Shown here: one piece after another, positions 51,642 through 63,429 of the stretch | Layout of the letters: each line of letters begins with the position of its first letter | Position numbering within the stretch: position 1 is the stretch's first letter | Assembly (NCBI GenBank): GCA_002633005.1 | Contig: NMRA01000217.1 | Location: 546,228-610,227 of the forward strand | DNA length: 64,000 nt | From: Phoronis australis | Taxonomy: Eukaryota; Phoronida; Phoronidae | Direction: 5' to 3' | Notes under the pieces: generated by a model | The model's input: only the letters and a program-made list of their open reading frames with translations | Told to the model about the DNA's origin: nothing | Databases searched by the model: none | Position numbers and translations under genes: made by a program

Positions 51642-52163
51642 GCTGTATCTCCCAAACCGTTTGCAGGATCTTTACTAAATTTAGCAAGTGTATTTATGTG
51701 ATGTTGACAACGGACGATGACGACTTTAGGATGATTCTGACTACCGGTATGCCTCTAGTGGCAATTTTAGTATTTGCCTCTAGTGGCAATTTTAGTATTT
51801 TACATTGACCTCTGTATTTTCATAGGTCTTCAGGTGTATACTTTGTGTTACTTCGTGACTGAAGGAAAAGTTCCAAGTAGAAATTTGTTTCTGGCATTCT
51901 AATGCTGTGCTAATCTCGTATGTTGGTAAATTTGTTTTTAATTCTATGTTTCTGTGGTGCTTTAAGCAACTGGTGTTAAGGATGTGCTTGTATTATGAAG
52001 ATTACTCACTCCTAGCCTATTGAGGAGACAATGACCATGCCTTTCCATTTTGCAAAGTATGCCCTCTACTGGCCACATTATGGTACCAATAAACAACCCT
52101 AGAAGGATACCGTATGCGGTGCAATTGTGGGCGCATTTCAACGCTCCGCGTTGCTCTTGTTTA
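51642..52163. other. Unique spacer between duplication copies
   Basis: No gene. Contains a direct repeat of GCCTCTAGTGGCAATTTTAG (about 51752-51796). It holds no sequence like the last kinase exon, which copy 2 would need. Confidence 0.6.
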
Positions 52164-52293
52164 ACTTTCAGAGATGATAGGGGGTCGGGAGCGTATGTGC
52201 ATGTCTACCGATGACGCTAAAGCCGAGGAGCTGCAGTATGCCTGTCAGGGTCGCACACTTTTCAGATTCCTTGCTAAACACTTGTATACTCAC

Positions 52294-54412
52294 ATTGTCG
52301 CATGGCTAAAATCGATGACGTAAACTTTAACATCAGTTCCAATCGTATCCAAAATCACGTTATCCACTTTTAGGTCGGCTATGATCACATCCAGGTCGTG
52401 GATTATCTTTACAGCCGTCACCAACTGTAGCGCTATGGAATACCACATTATTCCTGGATATACGGTCCTTCTACTCAGCAGGTGGTCGCACAACGTAGTC
52501 CCATCTCCCACCGCTGCCATGACAATGCCGTATTTCTGTGTTTGAGCGTCGGGGTCTATCATCACCCCATATACCCACGGCACAACGCCAGTATTACGCA
52601 GCCTCAATAGACATTCGAATTCTCGAACAAGCCATTCAGTTTCACATGTCGCGTTCTTTTTAATGATTGCTTGGTATCTACTTCCTCGAGTACATAGAGA
52701 CCCGTAATAAACAGCACCACATGCCCCCTGGGCTATTTCTTCGCCCTTTTTTATTTTATTGAGATCTTCGTACCTGAAAAACAATTTGTTCATGTGCTCT
52801 GAGCTGTTGGGGTGATAGCCGTCGCCCAAAAATCACTCCCTTTGCACGTACGTATATGTCATTCAAGATTTTAATGCAAATAATAGTCACAAGCCGCGGA
52901 CCGTAGCTCCAGTCTCCCCATCTTGTGACCGTATTAGAGAGAATAGAAAATCTTTAAGACATGTTGAAGTCAGTCTTCACGCTTCAAGTTACACAAGTAA
53001 AATTAGCAAATTTGTATGTCTCCCCAAACATATTGAGCAAGAGGTAACCTTATTAGGACATAGTTTGGAGCAGGTGATGATCTTCAAGGGTCGTGTTTGA
53101 AAGGGTACAGTTGCGTGGTCCCAGGTACACTACCTAGGGCTGTTCCCTTTAAAACACGCGTACTCTAGATTGTCTTGGCTCTTGTTTTTTGGGCAAAGGT
53201 ATCCCAAAATATACTCTTCACTACAATGCCGATTCGAGTTAAGACGTAGCAGTCGGGTCTTACTTTTCGGTGACACTTTGCTGTAAAAGTACAACAGGCG
53301 CGTGAGCCACCACGTGCACTGCATGCACGGGAATGACTGCTTTGGAGAACGGAAATTTATTACACAGGAATACTGGACATTCAAGCACGTCAATGCAAAG
53401 ACAATATTCTTCCCTTAATCCCTTTTGGATCACCTCTTTACGAATTCGATACAGTTATTGATTTGAAGATGACAAGAAACCTGTCACTCCACTCCATCAT
53501 CGAGGCTTCCTCACAGTGGGTGACCCCTTAAGAAGAAAGGAACCAACAGGTTCAGGATGAACGACATTGTGACGTGGTAAGTAAAGAAGGCCGATCTCAC
53601 ATGTTCGTGTTCGTGTTTAACGTGTAGCTGAAACTCCTTATTACATGATGAAAGGCGACATCCTATTGCTGAAAAAAGCAGGCCCTCTCAACAAGTTAGG
53701 TGCAGACTTCCTTCTACCCTGAACCACGCATGAACAGTGAACTTGCTACATTCGATGCCAGGAACATATAGAGTGTGACATCATTGCACCCCCAGGTGCA
53801 TGCGCATTTCTGGGTTAATGACGGTCGAGAAAAAAAGATTGAGATCGTGTATTAGCAAACGTAGACATTCCCTCATGCGTAAACGCAAGTTAATAAGGAA
53901 GTTTAACCAGATGACATTGGGTTGTAGTAGGAATAAGCCAATTTATATTCAATAGGCATTGGGTTTTCGCCTTAACTGCTTAAGACACGATGAGTGCACA
54001 GTTGAACTTACTGGAACTGGCTTGCATCAATAAGAAACTGCTCAACTGCCTCGGGCTTCCATTTTTGAAATGATGTCGAAAATAAGGACATGGCTTCTTG
54101 TGAGACCCTTTTGGCCATTTCCTCTGTAAGAACCCCAGTAAGAAGACAGCTGTCTTTTAAGGACTCCGTTCCACAATTGTTGCCCGCCTCATCGTTGATT
54201 TTGTTATGTAGGCTCGTTTTTTCGTGCACGTGATCTTTCCGCAATGACAGTGAGCTGTCAGGATGTATCGAAGCATGGGGCACTTTTTTGAAACAACATG
54301 AACATACGTAGAAACGCTGAATAAAAACACCAAAGCGATGGCGACACGTCATCAGCCCACCAGCAAACACAAATATCTTTCTGATTTTTCGATTACGAAG
54401 ATTTTCCCACAT
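52294..54412 (-). pseudogene. Truncated copy of the kinase-like gene (exons A and B only)
   Basis: Exon A (54412-54012) and exon B (52773-52294) keep open frames, the acceptor TTTTTCAG and donors GTAAGT and GTGAGT. Exon A has six extra codons (DSCLLT), and exon B has lost one codon (ED to D) with a few replacements. The glycine loop, DLKVDN and DFS motifs are unchanged. The last exon, with DVDALG and the stop, is absent because the duplication ends before it. A transcript would read into unrelated sequence. The intact exon frames mean the copy is young or an unmerged allele. Confidence 0.7.
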
Positions 54413-55148
54413 TGGTTCACCTATGTCATTTCCCAATATTCATTCGATCCGCCTGTGAGAAAAAGTTTTACTGTACGACGCTTCCCATTGTTGACAAGTT
54501 TGCATTGTTGTGTCAACTCGCAGAAGTTTGAGCCACGCTCACTCAATACAATATTCGTCACTTTCGTACAGTGTTGCCATGTACGTAAAAAGGTGACACT
54601 TTTTAAAAACGGCCAGCGGTAAATCATACATGTATCTTGGAAAAATGAAATGTTTAGGCTATCCCGTCAAATTTGATGCTGTGAGGATTTCACTGATGTC
54701 TTGACAATCGTCTCTATCGCATATTCATTTATTTCATTAAAGATACGCCTTTACATGCAAGTCTTCAAGTTTGCACTCTACAAAACTTATTATACGTGTT
54801 ATAACTTCTTTCTCAGTTGTGCTAGACGGAAATTACAGTCGTTCTCAGGACTGTGTACACAATGAACGTAACGTGACAGAGTTCATCAGAATTATGCCAA
54901 ATCTTGCTATAGGATTATTTGTAAGTTTAGTCAAAATGTTGCTGCAGTAAAATGGCCTCTTGGTGAACTTTTGTCGAAGTTTAAAGGAGAATGCCACCCG
55001 ATTTAATTAGTCTTTTTTACCATCTTAATCGGTCTATATGCACATCGCCTCTTATACGGTCGACCTCACCTTGCCGAGAGGTGTCGCGTTAACCTGTGAG
55101 GAAGATGAGAAACGACGCAGCGACGTCAGTGGTTCGTCTGCAGAGTGA

Positions 55149-55415
55149 ATGCCGCTATATTGCGGTGCATCGGTTCCCGCTTGTCCGAACTATGAAGCTG
55201 CGAAGGAAGCGGGTATATCGTTTTTTCGACTTCCTCGATAGCCCGAAATGCTTAGGAAGTGACTCGCGGTAGTGAAGAATGAAAGGTATGCTGTGAATAA
55301 CAAGTATGAGGACGTGAAACATCTCCATGTCTGTGGCCGGCATTTCGTCGACAGTGATTTCTCTGATGAATTCCAGCTTACCACTGAAAGATCTATCCAT
55401 ACGTTCCGTTGCCTG
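55149..55415 (+). pseudogene. THAP-domain exon of the Kolobok-like element
   Basis: From ATG at 55149 the frame reads MPLYCGASVPACPN, then GISFFRLPR, PEMLRK, and 25 codons later HVCGRHFVDSDF. This follows the THAP zinc-finger plan (Cys-Cys near the start, FxxFP-like segment, Trp, then CxxHF). Two stops interrupt it: TAG after RLPR, and TGA where the invariant Trp (TGG in copy c) is expected. The domain normally binds transposon ends. Here it is inactive. Confidence 0.65.
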
Positions 55416-55568
55416 TGCATGTTCACGGCGCCTCTCTGGTATTGCTTGATCAGTGTATTCCGGTTCGAACTGATAGCCTGTGAAACCGAACGATCCATCT
55501 GTGAAGTCTTCGTCAGATGAGCTCTTGACCAAGTCGGGATACGCGTCAGCGATTCTGCGCTGTTTCAA
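55380..55568 (-). pseudogene. Acidic FEPE exon on the opposite strand of the Kolobok-like element
   Basis: Reads SSSDEDF, then FTGYQFEPEYTD, then REHAQATERMDRS, and ends at a splice donor GGTAAGC in copies b, c and d. In copies b and c a TATA box lies 60-70 bp before the start. The original ATG (ATGGCAACTCG in copy b) is lost here. Short acidic starts with an FEPE motif occur in many uncharacterised invertebrate proteins; the function is unknown. It converges on the THAP exon, overlapping its end. Confidence 0.5.
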
Positions 55569-56637
55569 AATGAATTATTCTCATCCTAAAATGATCCTAA
55601 GCAATGCAGCTTATATGAAACTGAAACAAAGTCTGTCTCATTAGATACATTTTGTAATGCCTTGGAGTGCTCGTGAGTGCAAATGTTTTGACAAGTCCCG
55701 ATAAACCACTGCGTTACCGGTTTTTGATTCCGGCAACAAAGGTAATTGACGGGGCACCGAGGTCGGGTGAGCGCATGCTAATTCAGTGTTTGGTCAAAGA
55801 AAGCTGTTGTGAAACAATTACTCTATTTTATAAGCTACGGTCACATGTAAGGAGAATCTTTGTTTAGAAATACAAATACATTATTCAAATCATTGTTACT
55901 GTACAACCTTTGCCCTGATGGTCTGTGGAAGGGGAAACCGACTTTGCGGCCTCCGACTAGTAAGTAGATTTTCAGTTTCGTCACGGGCTAATTCACATAA
56001 ATAATTACGTGCGCATTATTTCTTTGGCTCGCTATTATAGTCTTTTCGTGACTGGAGGTTTAGTCTCCAACTCAAGCTGGTTTATGTTCGTACCAGTCCC
56101 GGCGGCCGCGACCGGCCTGATCGGGTTCCGAGCCACTGGCTAGGATAACAAGCGTTTTGTGTGTTTAGAACTCAAAAATCACAAGTATAAACAACACACA
56201 TCTAGGCTCTCCTGTCTGCACGGAAGAATAGGCCTACTTCGAATTTATCTCCGAACAGACTACAAACTCCTTCTACAGACCTTGGTAAATTGGCCTGCCG
56301 AACTTTGTAGGCTACGGTGTGTCCAAATACCTGTAAATCCGTAACTGCGAAATAAAACAACACGTTTTTATAAGAACTCGCTGTATTTTAAGGGTTTTAC
56401 ATCGAAGTTTGTTGATTTATTGGTGTTAAACGATGAATTCAAGCGATAAGCTGACACCACTACACCGTGTTGTGAACTTCTGAACAGACTGCGTGTGAAA
56501 CCAATTACGTCATTGGATAATTTCAACACCTCTGTCTGCCGTCACATGTCAGGTAACGCAACCGAACCTGCCGTTACCGAGTAGAACTACTCGATCTAAA
56601 TTGATACAAAGTAGGCTTTTTTGGGTGGCATTCTCCT

Positions 56638-58974
56638 TTAATGGAGAACAACAGATAGTTAGTTTTGTGTACCGAAATTGGAGGATGCCCACTTTATTTT
56701 GAAAACTATTATAGGCCTGCGCTTCAAATTGGACCTTTAGGGTCACTCAACCAACACTGACCTTACGCGAACCAGTAGTGTAGAAGCTTTCAAAAGTGAC
56801 CATAATGCATCTCCTAGGCTAACATTTAGGGTTTTGTTATCGCAGCGTCTAAGCGAACAGACTGTGACTAACCCGTCCTATTGATCGTTTCACAAGTCAA
56901 TGCGTGGCTTAGCGGCGCGCTGTTGAAGAAAACTTATTCTCATATTTCTGTTATAATGCGTCGACTTTAAAAATTCAAAGACGGATAATGTTTATGTTAT
57001 ATTTCTAAAAACAGTTATGTTGTCGTTTACCTTAGTTTTTGTTCTTTTTTGACTTTGTATCTTGTACGCTAATCAGAATCGTTGATTTACGACCTCAATC
57101 ATCCCATCTAATACACATGAGCGGACACGCCCATGAATAGCAATAAGTTTACTTCAATCTGTGGCGGCGCCAACAAGCCTTTGATACTCTGGGGTGAACA
57201 GGGCACGCATTCTCGTCCACTTGCTTCCAAACCTTGCTAGTGGATAGCGTTGCCTAATAAACTAACTTAAAATAGGCGAAGATCGGATTTGGCGGGAACT
57301 TTGAACTACAAGCTTGCACTCTCACGCGCAATATTGTGCACGATAACGTCAAACGGACATGTACAAACACCGTATCGAGCTAGTTTGTTTAAACTAAGCA
57401 TCGCCCGTTAGCACTAAAATTTTATTCGTGAGTTTCGGATATTATGACCTGCGCTCGCCCACAGAAGTCCATGGACGCACTACTCGTCAATGCAACTGCA
57501 GAAGAAGACACCCACCACTTCATTTGTCTGCTTATTTAAAAGCGTTATTTCTATATTTTTAAATTTATTGCACAGTTCCGGGATCAAAACTCTGACAATT
57601 AAAACCACTTACTTTCACCTGATCAGCAAAAATCTACGTTATTACAATATATTTTTATTCATCTCATCAATTAACCCGTCAGCCTAAAAAGACATCTGAT
57701 TGGTTTTCTATAACGACTGCGAGCGTAGCTTCCCGATATTAAATCGAACGCAAATGTTCATGGAACTTTCCTTCTAATGTCGTTCTAATCGGTATTGTTC
57801 GCGACAAACAATGTTGCTCATAAGCAAAAAGCTCCTCACACGCGAGGAAACGCGATGCATCACCCAGGAAAAAATGGGAACATCTTTAGGGTGTTTGTAA
57901 AAGCAAATGAAGTTCCACGACGACTAAACCACAAGTGTTAAAATACACGAATTTTAATGGCACTGGTAAGGCCAAGTGTTGGGGATATTAATTCATAAAG
58001 AAAAGAAAAAAACGTGTTTTTATGTGTGGTCCACTACTCACATGTCGCTCACTATCATTTCAATGACATCCATAAAGACCCTACAAAGTAGCTACACAAC
58101 TCCTCTTGAGTGTCTACCCTTAGATGGATTTCTCAGTCTACACTTTTGATTCGCCACAGTGTTTAAAGATACCATCTCCTCTTCATATGATCAAAAACTT
58201 CATAAACGGATTTGACGCAACAAAAATATACATATTTTCAAAGTCAATCCAGATTAATATGAATTTTAAGCTTAGTTTTTATTTTCGGTGGCGCACCACA
58301 ACCTAAAATGGCCGCCGTAGTGAGTGAGAGGTGGATCATAAATTACGGGTACTCACTCTATTGCTGACATATGTAATGAGACTTTTGCGGTATCCTCGCC
58401 TGTAAAATAAGGCAAACACAGATTGAAAGTTACAAAAATTCTTATAATTTAGTAGTATCTTTCGACTGACGAGACTCATCCTGTGTTCCTTAAATTGGTG
58501 AATTTAATGGAAGGTTATCATTACAAAATTTTTTCACCTACAGTGCATCCCTGACCGTACATGTATATAGTAACAAGCCGTAACTGCTCGCCTTTCTTAA
58601 TGCCAAAAAGAAGATTTACGACCAATGGCTATCTCAGTTAGACTTTGAAAAAATGTAAAGCTTCGGAATTTCTGTGGACCATTCTTGATAAATACGATCG
58701 CCGACAAATCACATTAAAACAAGGACGCTGCTCTCATATTAACAGTCGTCGTTGGGGACAGGTTGCACTCAGCTACACAACTGAAGAAAAATTATTCACG
58801 TTTCCATGCCCTCTCATCTCCAAACATCGGGTTTCACAATGAAGGACGACGTTTACTTGTATGACGTGTATTGCTCTAAATTTGATAATGTCCTGTGTGT
58901 TCAAAAGAGTTCGTTTACAGTTGATGCTTATAACGAATTTCAGTAGTCAGAATGGAAAGTCAGAGAAATGGTTT
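56638..58974. other. Gene-free stretch, nothing recognised
   Basis: AT-rich sequence with open runs under 70 codons and no motif. It may include the 3' UTR of the minus-strand gene ending at 58975. Confidence 0.3.
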
Positions 58975-61900
58975 CTACAGACTAAGTAGTATTCTAAGAT
59001 ACACGGTGGCGCCGAAAGCGAATGTTGTTATTGCCAAGGAAGGAGTGAAGAAGTGAGCCGCGTTGTCCTCTTTTGCCGCTTCAGATTCTAAACCACCTAC
59101 GTCCGACGAACCTTTGTTATAGTCCTCACCGCCCCCTTCAAAACAAAAGCAAAACAAACTATAAGTTATACCTATTTTTTCAGATTGTTCAAGTGCACAC
59201 ACAAACTAGTTGCAAATAAGCTTACATTCACTTAGCAGCTAAGCGGAGATCACCATTCTCCATAAAGGTTACTTTAGATACGTTTTCATATGCAACGTTT
59301 TCGCGCTATCAATAATAGACAGGTTGATAAAATGGCATACAGTGCGGCTTGCAAGCTGCAGAATTATTGTACTGAGTGAGTTTCCTGCTAGCGATCTCCT
59401 GCGCAGAATACTGTATCTAGTTAGGGGCCACAACTTAACATAAGAACGTGTTTCATGAAAAACTTGTGATGAGAGGCGTGCATAAGGACTGTTAAAGCAG
59501 TCTTTGGAAAGAAAATGGAGTCTTTGGCTAATTTCTTTGCAACGGAATTTCTAAGTTTTCTGTCACATATTTTCTTATGCTACTTAATTAGTAAAACATG
59601 TTTTTTAATAGTAGCGGGCTTAGAGAATTCGTCGTATTTTGTAAAATTTCCCAAAGTGTTGAATACATGAGTGGATCTGGACTTTGTCACATATTACATT
59701 TCTATAGTAAAGTTGTGAAAGACAATACGCTGCATAAAGAATCTGATTGCCACATGACACACTGGGCGCCTAATGCGATAAACACTGGACATTTTTGGTA
59801 ACGTACAGTCTACCAATGCGTTTCGTCGCAAAACTGATATGACTTTGGGTGCTCGATTCTATGTTACATTGCGAACTACGTGTATTTGGAAGACAGCCGA
59901 AAAAGCGCAACCCCATGCATCTAGCCACAGAATACGCTTAGTGACACAAACGGTGTGGTTTAATTGACAGCATGGTCAGGACACCAACTATCTTCGGGAG
60001 CAACCACGTGGGTTTATGAACACTTTTAAGGGATTTATTTTTACCTTACGAAAGCGTAGTGAAGTAATGGACTTCGAAAACACGATCATGTCCCAAAATG
60101 CCATACATATATGAGGAATACAACCGTATTTTGGACGAACTCGATAAAAATGTTAGAAATATCGTTAAAGTTCAGTTTACATGCAGTTCAATATTATACA
60201 AAACATTTTTTTTGCTGAGCAGTAAGCGAATCTGGCTTATATACTATGGCTAAGACTATGACATTCCGCTAAGTTACTTACAGGGACAAACCTTGCACAT
60301 AAATGGACATTGCGACGGTATATTGGAGTATTCCGCACACGTGTTCACGAAACCTGGCCAGCTGCAGTGGTTTGGATCCTTTGCTGACTTACAGAATACT
60401 GAAGTACATGTAGAAACAGAAACAGAGCAACTTCAAATTGATGTTTTGCTGCACGAACGGCTGAATTCAACGGAATTTGTTATTTTAGATGTATAGGGCT
60501 ACCCATTAGCAAAGTCTTAGCAAAATAGGAAACGGGAATTCAATCACGCAAATGTTGGCCCCTCAAATGAAAAGTAAAAAAGCTGGCTTTGCTGCCATAT
60601 TGTCACCGGGAGATCCCAGGCAAAACCACAAAAGATTGATAGCAGTTGTATTGAATAGGGGTCTGAATAGGACAACACTGCGGGCGAGTGTTTTTCGCAG
60701 CTGTTTGAATAGTCCTTTTGCGCCAGTTTATAACAATAACGCGAGATTATGTGAGACTTAACGGTGACGTTACGGGAAGTGGGGCAAAAGCTTGTCGTTT
60801 GGCCATTTGCCCAATACGGTAGCAGAGTGTATTCTGTCCTTTTCTTCGAGGTTTATAGCCATTTAGTTCGAAAAATGCCAAACGAGCATTGCTGCTATGG
60901 CAATTGAAATTCAGATTCGCAATACAATACGTTCTATCGCGTTCTGTACTAATTTCGTCCCGTATATTTTAAACGAGCGCCGTAGGCGAAATCCGTGATT
61001 GATGCTCTTACACACTGTAGGAACCAAATTTACTGATATTACCGTTTAAGATAGGCTTGAAAGTGATACGAGGTAAGTAATACTGGAGTCGGAAAATCGC
61101 TTCAGTGCAGCCCCGGACACCAAGTTGTGAATTGCACTCCCGAAGTACAAAGTAGGTTCACATGTATAGGAAAATGTTAAAGTAAATGTTAACAAGCTGC
61201 AAAAAGTCCCGCTTTTATTCATTAAACATATTAAGGCCGCCATTAGTGAATTTCCGTTATTTTGCAATACCTCACTTGTTGCTTATAAAAATGAACTCTT
61301 CAGTCTACGTAGCAAGATTTTGAGGGCCAGGAATAACGATTGATCCATTTTCTAAGTAATTAAATAAAGATATTGAGCACTTGACGACACATTATAATCA
61401 GGTCTTCGTTTAGGATTCCCCATGATACGCCAATTCATAGGCGTTTAAATTTTAAATCATTTCAGTGACCAAAATCAAAAGAAATGCCACTTAAAAGTAA
61501 AAACACTGATAGCAGATTGCAGTTACTTGAACAGTTTAGGCGAGTCTGGTCCTGGTCTTGTCACTTTTGACACTTTCCATGAAACTTCAATCAGACACTG
61601 GCCGTTTTTATTCTTCATCTTCGTCCACTTCAGCTAAACTTTTTAACAAAACATTCTAGTCGGACTGCTGCCCATCCACCTGAGTGGAAGACTGGGATTA
61701 TGCTCCTCGTTAAAAACAAAGTTTCAACTACTGAGTTTTCTAATTACAGGCATATTACTTTGAATTTTTCTATCTAAATTGTTATTCTGCATACAACCAT
61801 CTCCACCCCGTTGCCACTGTTTCCTAATTAACTGGAATTCTCCAAAGTACATGTATTTGTTCTGGATTTGTGAAAGGCAACAACCTACAGTAGGTCCGTT

Positions 61901-62691
61901 TCTTACATTTAGCTTCAGCATTAGATGTTGTATGCCGAGTCTTACTATTAGTTAAATTAAAATCACCACCTCTTTGATCAGTTTGTTCGAATTTTATCTT
62001 TTATGTCTGTCCTTTAAGGCCAGAGTAGACGGTGTGTTATCTAGGGTCATCTCAGGGTTATATAAATCACGAGATGCATCAAGGTAGTATTCTGGGTTCA
62101 CTAGTATTTCTAATTTTCGTTAACGATATACCGGACTCACTTCTCTGCAAACGTTATTTGTGTGCAGACGATACTTGTACCTTTCATTCATTACCGAAAG
62201 ACAAGCCTGAAGAATCTGTCCGTTGACCTAAGACTGATGCCCTTTGACCGAGGTCTCTCTCAAACGTCACGAATACGACTCACTATACTGCTTACGTTTG
62301 GCTTTTTTCTTTCATCGACTACCCCCATAGCGGCTGTACTGATCACTGCAGTTTCCCACCCTGACCCCCCACACATTGTTGGGAAACGCCTGACCCATGG
62401 GAACCCGCTTCCTTGCTTGGGAGCCATAGCAATCCGCGCAATCGGGCTACCTACAATACTTTCATCGGTTGGCCAACCAGAAACGTGCTGATGAATGATA
62501 CAGAAACATGCAGGCTAAACTAAATAATTAGGTCACACTGTGTATGTCTATTTAGGAACGAAATACTGATAACTTACGTTTGCATCTATTTTCCGGTTTT
62601 AAGTTAAGACTGCCATAATCTGATGCACACTTGCACTGACAGGTGTTAGGGTCAAGGTCGCCACCACTATAACAAATCTGTCCTTTGCAAT
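58975..62691 (-). CDS. Partial gene: EGF-like exon and hydrophobic C-terminal exon
   Basis: Exon 62691-62578 (acceptor TTTTCAG, donor GTAAGT) is 114 bases, phase 1 at both ends, as typical of shuffled EGF modules. It encodes CKGQICYSGGDLD, TCQCKCASDYG and a final ENRC, a CxxxxC-x10-CxCxC pattern like EGF repeats that follow CAP domains. Its phase fits exon 59135-58975, which ends with a 20-residue hydrophobic stretch (LAITTFAFGATVYLRILLSL) just before the stop. That tail looks like a GPI-attachment signal or a C-terminal membrane anchor. Joining the two over a 3.4-kb intron is inference. The upstream part of the gene is not found. A secreted or surface-anchored protein is likely; identity unknown. 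Confidence 0.5.
60284..60496 (+). CDS. Possible orphan terminal exon
   Basis: After the acceptor-like TTACTTACAG, 70 codons stay open to TAG, with protein-like content (GHCDGILEYSAHVFTKPGQL, WFGSFADLQNTEV). No partner exon, domain or poly(A) signal is recognised. It lies inside the proposed large intron of the minus-strand gene. Confidence 0.25.
   Translation, partial: GQTLHINGHCDGILEYSAHVFTKPGQLQWFGSFADLQNTEVHVETETEQLQIDVLLHERLNSTEFVILDV
61640..62226 (+). pseudogene. Decayed non-LTR retrotransposon reverse transcriptase
   Basis: Frame-shifted blocks follow the reverse transcriptase order. PPEWKTGIMLLVKN then NYRHITL match the WKxAxxxPIxK..NYRPISL segment. GSILGSLVFLIFVNDIPDSL and CADDT match the GPLLFxxYxNDL and catalytic FADD segments (Phe to Cys, both Asp kept). 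Stops and frameshifts interrupt it. The CR1/Jockey-like wording of the motifs suggests that group. Confidence 0.65.
62272..62287 (+). other. Exact 16-base match to the T7 phage promoter core
   Basis: AATACGACTCACTATA is present, followed by CTG where a vector would have GGG. No polylinker or vector sequence is recognisable around it, and the flanks read as ordinary repeat-rich DNA. Chance or a small cloning or primer remnant are both possible. Confidence 0.6.
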
Positions 62692-63429
62692 CTGAAAACA
62701 AAAACGAAGTAACTTGACAAAATTTGTGAAAACGCCCTAAGAAGCGACTCCTATCGCTACTGAAAGAAAGATGATGACAATGATATTGAAAGAAAAGATT
62801 AACAAACGCAGCATACAAAGCCTTGCAAACCAACAGAATTGCAACGAGAAAACAGTCAAATGATAAAATTAGCGGTCACCAGTAAACTGATGTGCAATTA
62901 CTATTATCAAATGGTGAGTCCAGAGACACGTGTAGTATACCGCGAGCAACCCTTGACGAAAATTAGTCACGTGCAAAATTTCGGAGATGTTCTTTCAAGG
63001 ACGCCGCAGGCATGGCGTCCCATTTCAAACAAAGTAGGCCTCGAGCTTTCAACCTATTACATGAAGTACAGTAACCTATGAGGACAAAAAAGCGGGAAAA
63101 GACGAATTAAAATGATACCTCGCAACAACCAGGTTTTTAGGTTGAGTTGATACATACAAACGGAAGCCAGAAACTTTTTAAAAAATCGCCAGAGAACGGT
63201 AGGTTGCAGCTAGAAACAGACAACACACTACAGGCATGGCGCTTGACAAAATCTATTAGGAAACCAAGCTTCAAAAAGACTCGGCAAAGAATGAGTCTGC
63301 ACTGCACCAAACTTGTCTCCAATTTCAACTGATCAGAGAAGACAAGGCCTTTAGTTTTTAACACGATACGCGATTCTACATGTTTTGAGATAATAGCGAA
63401 TGTGGAACAAGAGACTTAAGCATTCTACA
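62692..63429. other. Intergenic or intronic, nothing recognised
   Basis: Upstream of the EGF-like exon on the minus strand. The short open runs have no motif. Confidence 0.3.

Larger units (their letters stand above)
52164..56092. repeat. Segmental duplication, copy 2
   Basis: Copy of 47021-50922. The left border is sharp at ACTTTCAGAGATGATAGG; left of it the sequence (ending GCTCTTGTTTA) is unrelated to that left of copy 1. On the right this copy continues through the complete Kolobok-like element. Confidence 0.9.
54985..56637 (+). mobile_element. Kolobok-like DNA transposon, copy d (complete, 1653 bp)
   Basis: The best-preserved copy. TTAA on both sides (54981-54984, 56638-56641) and perfect 15-bp inverted ends AGGAGAATGCCACCC / GGGTGGCATTCTCCT. 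TTAA targets together with a THAP DNA-binding domain point to the Kolobok superfamily; piggyBac also uses TTAA but has no THAP domain. No catalytic transposase domain is seen, so the copy is non-autonomous. Orientation is given by the THAP exon. Confidence 0.8.

Noticed and set aside
50840-51808. Long open frames of 250-322 codons
   Set aside because: They run through 719 Ns and carry no real codons over most of their length. The same applies to frames at 25900-26235.
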